Shown: piece by piece, positions 54,175-63,146 of the stretch
Layout of the letters: each line of letters begins with the position of its first letter
Numbering within the stretch: the stretch's first letter is position 1
Source of the DNA: Blepharisma stoltei
Lineage: Eukaryota > Ciliophora > Heterotrichea > Heterotrichida > Blepharismidae
Direction: 5' to 3'
Length of the DNA: 64,000 nucleotides
Assembly: GCA_914767885.1 (NCBI GenBank)
Contig: CAJZBQ010000053.1
Location: forward strand, 124,001 to 188,000
Translations under genes and position numbers: made by a program
The notes under the pieces: generated by a model
The model's input: only the letters and a program-made list of their open reading frames with translations
Database searches by the model: none
Told to the model about the DNA's origin: nothing

Positions 54175-55631
54175 CTACTGCAAATAATACACTTCAAATA
54201 CCTCATCACATTGGCAAAAGCACGCACACGAGTCTGTAGGATCCAAATTTTCTTGTGTAAAGTTATCCAAGGGGTTGCTGATCTGTTCTCTTGACATTTC
54301 AGTTAACAATTTAATTGGCCTATTCGGTAAAAAATATTTCTGAATTTGATGTATTTTTTGTAGCCCAAACCATTGCAGTCCCTTCCTCAGTTGCTGCAGC
54401 TCTTCTTCATTTAGCGGCTTTTTTTGTTCTTCTAATAATTTCATAATCCTTTCCTGAGCTTCATTTTTTGGTGGGTATTTTTTTGACTTTAAATTTTTAA
54501 TCCTATTTTTTATTTGAGCAGGAGTTTTATTCGGTAATCAATTTTCTTGTATCAAAAATAATGAGCTGGTTTTAGTTAACCCTTGGAGTAATAGCATATC
54601 ATCTAAAACGTTAAAACCTTGTTTTGCCTTTCTTGGAGATGGAATATTGTCAAGCGGCAAAAGCCATCTAGATATAAAAGGAGGAGAAAAAATTTCCAAT
54701 GCATCTTTTATTTCTTTTCGGGACATTCTTACCCTCATTAAATCTTCAAAAGGAAAACAAGTTTTGATAACATCTACTAAAGGGACATACAGCAATGAGA
54801 TTTGGCGGGGGACGGAAATTTTGGCTCTGCCGTTTATATCTAAGGAGGTCTTTATTTCGTCCCAGGGCTCTAGGTTTTCTGAATTTGAGAGGTTACTCAG
54901 CAATATAGGCTGCTTAAGTAACCTCTAGTTTTAAAGAAAACCCTTTGGCAAGCTAAAGCGGCCCTGAGCTATATCAAAAATGAAATATCATATAAATTCG
55001 AGTTTGATTCACATCTCTTAAGCACATCTCTAGCTCCCCCTACCTGAACGAGCAAAATTCCCCATTTTTAAGTAAAGCCCCCAGTTTAATAACGAGCTTA
55101 AAATATAAATGATAATTATTATAACGAAATCTCTAGTCAGCACTGTTAATTTTTAAGCAACTTGCGTTTTGCAATATAAATTTTGCAAAATAAGTTAATC
55201 TTTGCTTTCCAATTTTTAAAATTTACTATAAAATTTAAAAAAAAATTGTTTGCTGGTAGAGGAGTAAGTATTCTCACCCCGTCTTCTTTCATTCTAATAT
55301 CATCCGCAAGCAAAATGTTTTGTATCAGTAATTGGATAAAAATTTCAATTTGTGAAAGCAGCATCATCCTCTGCTCTCTCGTAAAGCACACCACATTATC
55401 CATAACTCTTTGGTTATAAACTGGCATCACAGGCCTATAGACTGTACAAGTAGGCTTTGAAATATGCTGAGATTCCATCACGAGATCTACAAGCTCAGCT
55501 TTTGGAATTCTTGCATGGTAATTGTCTTCAATTACTTCGTCAACTGCAAAAAAATCCTCATCGTCGCTAGGCAAATCTTCTTCATTATTAGTCGCAGATA
55601 TAAAATTTTTGTAATACTCGTCTTCGTCCAT
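54175..55631 (-). CDS. GON4-like protein with SANT/Myb-type domain, two interruptions
   Basis: N-terminal acidic tail (MDEDEYYKNFIS), then CFTREQRMMLLSQIEIFIQL with IQNILLADD, the helical segment of GON4L proteins. After MITE removal it continues RILRDVLKRCESNSNLYDISF. A second, TA-bounded removal (54919-54971, 53 bp, or to 54904, 68 bp) deletes a TAG and joins to LLSNLSNSENLEPW. The C-terminus has a Myb-like region (FNVLDDMLLLQGL, NWLPNKTPAQIKNRIKNLKS) and a helix-rich end. GON4L proteins regulate transcription. About 384-389 residues. The identity is a pattern match of moderate strength. Confidence 0.65.
54919..54971. mobile_element. tentative short IES in the GON4-like gene
   Basis: Either 53 bp (TA at 54972-54973 and 54919-54920 on the plus strand) or 68 bp (54904-54971) would restore the frame. 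A hairpin (AGAGGTTACT / AGTAACCTCT, about 54892-54930) overlaps the boundary. Confidence 0.4.
55033..55266. mobile_element. MITE IES in the GON4-like gene
   Basis: 234 bp bounded by TA (55031-55032, 55265-55266). Ends GCTCCCCCTACCTGAACGAG and TTGCTGGTAGAGGAG; core matches the family. Removal keeps the frame (GVRILRDVLK). Confidence 0.82.
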
Positions 55632-55962
55632 GATAAAAAATTATTTATAAATTATCGATTAGATTTTCGACTAACTTCCCTCTTAGTTAGCATTAGAAAA
55701 GCCAATTGGCAATTAGACCATCTTCGTTAGTAAGCAAAAATATTTTTTATATATAAAAAATATTAAAATTATAATGATACGAATTAATTATTATTATGCC
55801 TTGAACAATCTTTGATTTGTGCAAGGAGTATATAATTAAATTTTAAATAATAATAATAATAATAATATCTTCTAAAATATGAATTAAATTAGATTTTTCT
55901 TAAAATTTGAATTTTAAAACCGTTAGAAAATATTTTTTATATATAATTTTAATATAAAAAAA
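55632..55962. other. AT-rich intergenic region with a short TAA array
   Basis: 331 bp between minus-strand genes. A short (TAA/AAT) array lies at about 55846-55866. Otherwise nothing seen. Confidence 0.4.
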
Positions 55963-57530
55963 TTACCCCTTTGGATAGAGAACAGAAAAATTTTGCTCAC
56001 TAGCAAAGGGCGGGGTGAGAATAGGAAGCTCGCCTTCAGTGTTTGATAAATCAAACTGAGGGGTATGGATTATTAAATCATTTGCTGGAACAGAAGAAGG
56101 TCGCCATTTGCGAAAAGATGTAGAAGTTTTGCAGCGAATATTTCTGTTTTCCTCAAGAAAACTTGTCATGCTGAATTCATTGGAATTTGTTTCCCAGATC
56201 CCTTCAATAATTTTTTTCTGGATATCAATGAGCTCTTTTCGGTTGAATTGGCTGCCTCCATACAAGACTAGAGAGGGGGTGTAGGCTAAGCAAGCCATTT
56301 TAAAAGCATTCATAACAATTGATGACTGCCCAGCACATGATTGGCATTGTTTATCTATTGAAACAACTGGTCTTGCATTAGCTGCTCTGCTTTGAGTTCG
56401 ACTTCCGGGTCTTTGTTTAGTGTCTTTATATGCTAGTAAGGAGATTGAATCTCTATCAATTTCATCTTGACTTTGCAAAGATATACAAATTTTTGAATAT
56501 TCTACAAGTAGCTCCACAACTTTTCTTAGACTTTCATATTTTTCTTCGTTCTTAGGGTTTTGGTATGAAAGTCCAGCAATTTTTGTATTTAATGCCTTAA
56601 TATCTGACGCTATATCAGAATTTTCTCTTTTCCTTTGGTTTAAAATAGTCATATACTCACTCATGTTTTGCTCCATTATCAGTTCTACTTCTTTTATCCT
56701 CTGGCTAGTATCTTCCATTATTTCTTTTTCTTTCTGCGAAATCTCATAAAGCCTCAGCTTGAGCTGTGTATCAACTTCTTCAGTTTTCATCTTTGTATAG
56801 CTTTGGTACACTTTTAGCGTGTTTCTTCCTACTTAGCTAGGGGATTTAGCTCACCACCTTCAAGTGACGAGTCAATTTCTAAGGTTAGGACGTGCTAAAA
56901 GCGTGCCCACACTATATCTAGAATATTCTCTTTTAGTAACAAAATTTCATCTTTTATGCTTAAAATATCTTCCTCATGCAAACTTTTTAATTCAAAAATC
57001 ATTTGCTTTACCTCTTCTATATAAGGTGAAAAATCAATTTGCTGCTGCATAAAAAAGGGTTCATTGGGCTCTGAAGTGTTGTCAGTGTCTGAACGATGAG
57101 AATTTAAGGTTTCTTGAGGCTGAGGCATAAAGGAATCAAATCTTTCATGAGTGGTTAAAGTGACTGGCTCCTCAGTCTCATTTAGCTTTGAGACTGATGA
57201 TATTATTGGCATGTTTTCTATACCTCTAAAACTTTGTCGAGGAGATAAAGGTCTCATATGAATTATACTTTCTTTTGAGGATAAATGCTCAGGTTTATCG
57301 TTTTCGCTTTCTTCATGCTGTGACCCTGAATTTTCCTCTTCTTCATAAGTTCGTTTAGATGGTACATATAAGCGGTGGGTTCCTCGACGAGAAGCATTTA
57401 CTGATGGAGAAAGAGAGGACTTGCTACTTGATATGGAAGATGCTGATATCAGTGTATGCTTTATTTGTTTAGGCTCTGGAGGGGGCGGTGGAAGTGGAGT
57501 ATCTAAAATTTGTTGGGAACGGTTTTTCAT
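55963..57530 (-). CDS. coiled-coil protein with proline-rich N-terminus, one IES
   Basis: Pieces 57530-56914 and 56812-55963 sum to 1467 nt (488 residues). Starts MKNRSQQILDTPLPPPPPEP. A Ser/Glu-rich disordered region follows, then a coiled coil across the IES junction (EVKQMIFELKSLHEEDIL, LLLKENILDIVYQSYTK, LYEISQKEKEIMEDTSQRI). The last 130 residues are less structured with a Cys pair (KQCQSCAG). No family recognised. Without the IES removal it looks like two separate genes. Confidence 0.72.
56813..56913. mobile_element. short IES with inverted ends (101 bp)
   Basis: Flanked by ACACT (56808-56812, 56909-56913), with no TA in the repeat. Imperfect inverted ends share CTTTTAGC. It contains an open stretch ending in TAG that mimics a C-terminus. 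Removal merges two ORFs into one. Confidence 0.75.
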
Positions 57531-57787
57531 ATCAGCAACAATTTCCCGTGAGTGTGAATTATAAATGGAAAATCATTATTTTTTAGAAAAAAGCCTAGTA
57601 AATATATAATAGTTTTTTATAAAAATTATTTTGATATATGAGTGTAATTATTATTATACTGAAATTCTTAGATAAACTATTAAATTTGAAACAAAAATGA
57701 ATTAAATTAACTTTTACTTTCTAATTTTTGTTGAAAATAAATTTATAAAAAAATTAACTCCGGGAGCAGTCAAAAAGTTTTATCTTA

Positions 57788-58690
57788 TTATGAACAGGGA
57801 ATTAAATCTGGGTTTAGTAAATTTTCATCCCAGCCTCCAAGCATGTCGTTTTCTACTTTAGCAATATTTCTTCTGAGCTTTGGGTCTTGAAGAGTCTCAT
57901 ATAAAGCATACATAACGAAAAGTTGATTCTTTATTTTGTATTCATTACTTAGATAATCATATATCTTTTTATTCATGCTTTGAATTTCTCCGCCCTGCAA
58001 ATAAATGCTGCTTTTTAATTTATCAATCGACTCATTTACTATTTTTTGCAAGTTTTTCAGTGTTTTCTTATGCTTTTTTAAATCTTTTTGACTTTCATCC
58101 GCTATTTTATCTCCTCTTTTCGCAATAAAATCCACTTCAGCTAGATCTTTTAGCACATGCTCCAATTTTTTTTCAATTTGAAAATTATTTCTTTCTACCT
58201 TTCCAGTCCTTATATTTAATTCTTCAATTTTCGCTAAATAATCATCTTGAAACAGTCCTAATTTTTCTTCAGTAATATTTTTATTGGAATTCACAGTATG
58301 TGAAAGCTTATAAATATCGCTTCTAAGCTGCTCTTTTTGATGATCTAAAACGTCTATTTTCTCCTCACAGTAAATAATTTTTTTTGAAAGAAGATCTAAC
58401 TGTTGCTTAAACTCTTCTTTATCTTTTGTAAATCGAGATTCCATTACTCTCATACTGGCTTCATATTCCATTGTACGCTTTGAGTAGTCATCTGTAGCTT
58501 CTAATTTTTTGTTTGTGGCAAAAAGATGATTTTCAAGAGATTGGATTTTCTTAAGGAGTTCTTCATCTTTAAGAGAGAGTTTTTCAATTCCTTCTTTATT
58601 TTCTTGGGATCTTCTGATAGTGGGCTCTACAAGCTCTTTGACGATTTTTCGTAGACGGTTTTCAAGACCGAGAAAATCTGGCTCTTCCAT
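57788..58690 (-). CDS. long coiled-coil protein
   Basis: 300 residues, single exon, coiled coil over residues about 20-250 (KIQSLENHLFATNKKLE, FKQQLDLLSKKIIYCEEKID, KDLKKHKKTLKNLQKIVNE), ending in a Trp-containing motif (MLGGWDENLLNPDLIPC). Reads like a cytoskeletal or ciliary structural protein; not identified. Confidence 0.65.
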   Translation of the reverse strand: MEEPDFLGLENRLRKIVKELVEPTIRRSQENKEGIEKLSLKDEELLKKIQSLENHLFATNKKLEATDDYSKRTMEYEASMRVMESRFTKDKEEFKQQLDLLSKKIIYCEEKIDVLDHQKEQLRSDIYKLSHTVNSNKNITEEKLGLFQDDYLAKIEELNIRTGKVERNNFQIEKKLEHVLKDLAEVDFIAKRGDKIADESQKDLKKHKKTLKNLQKIVNESIDKLKSSIYLQGGEIQSMNKKIYDYLSNEYKIKNQLFVMYALYETLQDPKLRRNIAKVENDMLGGWDENLLNPDLIPCS

Positions 58691-58909
58691 TAGGTGATTT
58701 TTAAATAGAATTTATGAATTAACCATTTTTTAGAAGGATCTTATAGTAGTAAGGTTAGTATACAGCATTACAAAAAAATAACCTAATTACAATTTCATTT
58801 AGTGCTATATTATAATATCTTATAAATTTACTCAAATTTTATATTTTACTTCATATAATAGATTTAATAATAATTTTAAAATATGCTAAATCGATCAATT
58901 TCAAATAAT

Positions 58910-59812
58910 TTATCCTTTACTATAAAAACAAGCCAGCCCTATTTGTTTCATTTTCCCACTGCTTTTACTTATAGCCCTTATATCAGGCACGCTATTTAGA
59001 TATGATGCTTTTGCTGCAGATTTTTTGACTGCGTAAACGCGTTCTTGTTCTTTTTCAGGTTCTTTCTCCTCTACTTGACTCTCTTTATCAATTTCAACGA
59101 CTTCCTCTTTTTTAATTTTGTGTCCATGCTCATCATTTTCCCCTAAATTGCATCTCTTAACAGGCAATATTTCTTCAATAGTATCAGTTTCTATGGTATC
59201 TTGCATCATTATATCATCTAAATCATCAATTTCCATCATATCACGAATTTTACTAAATGTCACTTTTTTGGGTTCATTTTTAACTCCTACCGTAATATTT
59301 TCTTCAAATTCTTCCATAACTACTTCTTCCACTTCTTTTTTTACCTCAATTTCTGGCACTTTTGGCTTAGGAACAGGCTTAAACTGCAGCTTGTGCTGTG
59401 CATGCAATTCCCTTATATTTTGTTTCAAGTATGGAATAACAGAAAATTCATTAAAAAATAGTCCGCCACTCCCATTCATATGTGAAATTATTTTTTTCCT
59501 TTCTATAGCTTCACTGGAAAACAAATTTTCTAATTCTTCAGTAATTCTTTGTAAGGCATAAATTTTTGGTTTTACACCCATCATAGACTCATATTGGGTC
59601 ACATTTAAGTCTGAGCAGATAATTGAGACTTTATTGGAGTAAATCGTATAAATTATTCTGTAATTTTGAGTACCTAGTTCAGCTAAAACTTTAAGAATCA
59701 GGTTTTCTAGATTAATATGAGGGATTTGTAGAGACTGGGACAGAGAAAAAAGGGAGATAGTTGGGTGAGAAATAATGTAATTTTTGACTAAGGGAATATA
59801 TGAGTCTTCCAT
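58910..59812 (-). CDS. DNA polymerase delta subunit 3-like protein with PIP box
   Basis: 300 residues. The N-terminus resembles the winged-helix domain of POLD3/Cdc27 (YIPLVKNYIISHPTISLF, NLENLILKVLAELG, YRIIYTIYSN). A long acidic/basic linker with EVEEVVMEEFEEN and KEPEKEQERV follows. The last residues GKMKQIGLACFYSKG contain QIGLACFY, a PCNA-interacting (PIP) box of the form QxxLxxFY. A winged helix, disordered linker and C-terminal PIP box is the POLD3 plan. With POLA2 and PSF1 this is the third replication gene within 10 kb. Confidence 0.72.
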   Translation of the reverse strand: MEDSYIPLVKNYIISHPTISLFSLSQSLQIPHINLENLILKVLAELGTQNYRIIYTIYSNKVSIICSDLNVTQYESMMGVKPKIYALQRITEELENLFSSEAIERKKIISHMNGSGGLFFNEFSVIPYLKQNIRELHAQHKLQFKPVPKPKVPEIEVKKEVEEVVMEEFEENITVGVKNEPKKVTFSKIRDMMEIDDLDDIMMQDTIETDTIEEILPVKRCNLGENDEHGHKIKKEEVVEIDKESQVEEKEPEKEQERVYAVKKSAAKASYLNSVPDIRAISKSSGKMKQIGLACFYSKG

Positions 59813-59977
59813 TATGCTGATTTTATCATAATCAAAAATCCCCCTCGGTATTTTTCCTTATAGATTTTCCCTATTTTATTCCATTTAAATATTTATAGTA
59901 ATAATTAATATTAATATGAGCATTTTAAAGATATTGATTATTTGCAGTATATAAACAATTTATAAAAGAGTATTAGG

Positions 59978-61002
59978 TTAGAGCATTCTAAGAACTAAGT
60001 TGTTTATCTTCTTTTCTCTGTTTCCCCAATCTCCTCCTTGAATATAGGAAGTCCTTTTATGGCTGAATCCACCTTTAGGTGAGGATAATTTGAATCTCCA
60101 GAGCAAGTTATTGACTTCTTTAAAGTGTGGCCCACAAGTAGCTAGTTCAGTGACTACATCTTCAGCACAGACAATCTTGAATTTCCCAAGTTCCTTTTCA
60201 ATCTGAGCATTATCATAAAGAGGAATTCTGTTTTTATTAAGCTTCAAGTAGCCTCTCTTGTAAACAAGCTTCTGAATGGTTTCTCTAGATGGGTATCCGT
60301 ATGTAATCCAAGGCTCAACAAGTTTAAGCATATTCTTGGTAGCTTTGTTGTTTTTAATCAAAACTGCACTGTGAAGCTGAATAAGTCTAAAAAGCTTGAG
60401 AATTGATCTGACCTTTGGTGGACATCTGTTGATACCTTTGATTCTAATAGCGAGGATCACTTTTGGCTCAGGCTCGACCCAGAAATCTCTGTTCTCGTTG
60501 GCTGTTTGTTGGTTGTCTTGGTTGAGGACTTGAGATGCAACATAATCTTTAAGATGCTTTTCAGATCTTTCAAGGGCTTCTTGGGCTGCGGCTACACGAT
60601 ATTGCTCTGCCTGAACTTTAGCTTCAGTTCTTGCAGCTTCGTTAGCGGCAATTCTGCTTCTAAGCTTTTGTAGTGATTCAGGCACCTTCTTACTCCCCCT
60701 CTGTGAGCGGCTAAACCATTGGAAAAATCCATATTTTTAGGCAAAAACACTCTCTGTGAGCGAACAAAAATTTTAATATAAAAATGTTTTATGAAAAAAT
60801 ATTTTGATATATAAGTGATAATTAGTATAATGAAACCTCTAGCTAATTCTATTTAATATTAAATAGCTTATTTTAAATATAAATTTTGCAAATTAAATCA
60901 ATTTTGCTTGAATTGGGATTTTTTAAACTTCGCAAAGCATTAATGTGAGCGAAAGTAATATTTTTCGCTTATGGAGGGGGAGCTAGCCTCTTTCTTGACC
61001 AT
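59978..61002 (-). CDS. RPL7: 60S ribosomal protein L7 (uL30), start split off by a MITE
   Basis: Pieces 61002-60986 and 60692-59978 sum to 732 nt (243 residues). After IES removal the start is MVKKEAKKVPESLQKLRSR, a normal RPL7 beginning; without it there is no ATG. Family body: EPKVILAIRIKGINRCPPKV, RLIQLHSAVLIKNNKAT, LVEPWITYGYPSRETIQKLV, KRGYLKLNKNRIPLYDN, IVCAEDVVTELATCGPHF, NNLLWRFKLSSPKGGF. GC content is higher than the surroundings, typical for a ribosomal gene. No intron. Confidence 0.95.
60693..60985. mobile_element. MITE IES at codons 6-7 of RPL7
   Basis: 293 bp bounded by TA (60691-60692, 60984-60985). Ends CTCCCCCTCTGTGAGCGG and GCTTATGGAGGGGGAGC. Joins MVKKEA to KKVPESLQ. The essential gene would lack its start if this were retained. 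Confidence 0.9.
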
Positions 61003-61496
61003 AAATATGGATTATTACTGTGACCTTGGGCTAGAAAGAAAGAGAGCTGGTTATGCTAGGCTAAAATTCTTCGATTTGGAGATTTTCAAATTGGCGTGAT
61101 TCAAGATTTATATATAAATTGATAGAAATCATTGAAGGGATAAAAACAGCATAAATCAAGGGACTGGATAGCGACAGCATATTGCCACTTCCTTTATTCT
61201 TACAAAATATTTAGGCGTAGGTTAACAATTTATCAAAACTAATCATTAAGAGGAAATTCTGCAGATTTATTCTTTAAGGGGCTTGGCTTGAAAATGTTAA
61301 TAGCAAAGCAATCTCTCAATACACATCAGAAAGTGAAGATTTACTAGGAATTTCAGAAAATATAGCTAAAACGCTTCAAGTTTTACTAAAACGAAACAAG
61401 CTCATAATTATTGATATAATCGAAATATGAAGCAAATAATTAAGATTAAATTAAGTGTCTCTATATTTTATAAAAATTAAACTCTCTATATAAATA

Positions 61497-61738
61497 CTCC
61501 CCTGCGAGCAAAACGATTGAAAAATTTCTAAAATTTTATAATAAAATATTTTATTTTAAGATAAATTATTATAAAATTTCTACTTGATTCTGTTGAAGTT
61601 TAAACTAATATAAATTTTACAAATTAAATTAATTTTTCTTAAAATTTTAAAATAAAAAATATATCTATAATTTAAAAGCAAATTAAACCCCTTCATGAGC
61701 AACCAAAATTTTTTGCTATCTCAAGAATGGGAGAATTA
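61497..61738. mobile_element. MITE in repeat unit 1; empty site in unit 2
   Basis: 242 bp bounded by TA (61495-61496, 61737-61738), ends CTCCCCTGCGAGCAAAA and CAAGAATGGGAGAAT. Unit 2 has CTATATAAAACTCAGTAAAT at the matching place, without the element. Confidence 0.8.
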
Positions 61739-61839
61739 GCAAAGTTTATTAAATTTATTTAAGATAAATTATCAAGTAATTTATTTTAATAAAAATATTT
61801 ATACTTCAATTCATGCGAGCAATAATTTTATATAAAAGT

Positions 61840-61957
61840 CATAGCCACTGCGCCAAGAGAGGTAGTTTAAACCAACGGCATTGCTAAACTCCCCGTGAAG
61901 GGAATATGCAAAATCCACATCGAAGTATCTCTTTAGCATTAGGCCACCCTTTTTTCA
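61840..61957. ncRNA. candidate structured ncRNA, copy 1 (with copy 2 near 62558-62675)
   Basis: The GC-richest block in the duplication (GCCACTGCGCCAAGAGAGGT, ACCAACGGCATTGCTAAAC, CCCCGTGAAGGGAA hairpin, TTTAGCATTAGGCCACCC) is conserved in both units, and copy 1 ends in TTTTTT, as for a Pol III terminator. No match to U1-U6, SRP or RNase P that I can recognise. Orientation is uncertain. Confidence 0.3.
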
Positions 61958-62766
61958 ATTACAAGGTTAAATATGGAATCTATTTTTTAGTATTTCACTT
62001 ATGGGATATAAAATTATTTTTTGTTAAAATTAATAAAATAAGTATTCAATGATTTAGAGATTTTCAAATTGATTTGACTCAAGATTTATATATAAATTGA
62101 TAGAAATCATTGAAGAGATAAAAACAGCATAAATCAAGGAACTAGAGAGCGACAGGATATTGTCACTTCCCTTATCCTTACAAATTATTTAGGCGTAGGC
62201 TAACAATTTATGAAAACTAATCATTAAGAGGAAATTCTGCAGATTTATTCTTTAAGGGGTTCGGCTTGTAAATTTTACTAGCAAAGCAATCTCTTAATAC
62301 ATATCAGAAGGGGAGATCTATTAGGATTTTCAGAATATATAACTAAAACAAAACAAACTCATAATTATTGATATAATCGAATATGAAGCAAATAGTTAAG
62401 ATTAAATTAAGTGCCTCTTTTTTTTATAAAAATTAAACTTTCTATATAAAACTCAGTAAATTTTAATAAATTTATTTAAGATAGGTTATCAAGAGATTTA
62501 TTTTAATTAAAATATTTATATTTCAATTCACGCGAGCAACAATTTTATAAAAAAACTAATGGCCACTGCGCCGAGAGAGGTAGTTTAAACCAACGGCATT
62601 GGTGAAAATTCCCCCGTGAAGGGAAATTAGCAAATGCATATTGAAGTATCTCTTTGGCATTAGACCACCCTTTATTCACTCTCAAGGTTAAATATGGAAT
62701 CTATTTTTTAGCATTTCACTTATGGGATATAAAATTATTTTCTTTTAAAATTAAAAATAAGTTATT

Positions 62767-63146
62767 GACGAGGAAAAAATTTGATAAATTGATATATAAT
62801 TAGATTCAAAATAATGCCTTTATAAATTCAGCTGATGCTGCGGATTCTTTTATAATAATTGTTGAAGTAAATTCCACATGATGCAAGATACTAATCCGCG
62901 CTGATATAAAAATTTATTCCTCAGAAAGATTAAACAGATTATAATTACCTGGTAGCATTTACCCAAAATCTAGCAGCATCTTAACTATTTTTATAATTAC
63001 AATTATCTTTTTCCATTGAAAATCACTAAGCCAAAAAATTTTAATTCACATCTAATTTCTCCTATATCCATTATCAAACTGCATTATTAACTCTGTCTGT
63101 TAATCATTAATTACTAAGCTTTTATAAATAAGATATTAATAAAGTC
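62767..63146. other. AT-rich intergenic region upstream of MetH
   Basis: 380 bp with no ORF or repeat end that I can support. Confidence 0.4.

Larger units (their letters stand above)
61073..62766. repeat. tandem duplication, two units of about 0.72 kb
   Basis: Unit 1 (about 61073-62040) and unit 2 (about 62051-62766) are diverged direct copies (GAGATTTTCAAATTG, AATCATTGAAG.GATAAAAACA, ATTAAGAGGAAATTCTGCAG, GGTAGTTTAAACCAACGGCA). Unit 1 is longer because a MITE is inserted. No ORF is conserved between the units. Confidence 0.88.

Noticed and set aside
56821-56900. 18-nt intron joining DI to HVLTLEIDSS in the coiled-coil gene
   Set aside because: 18 nt does not match the 15/16-nt rule, and the 101-bp ACACT-bounded IES gives one continuous gene instead.
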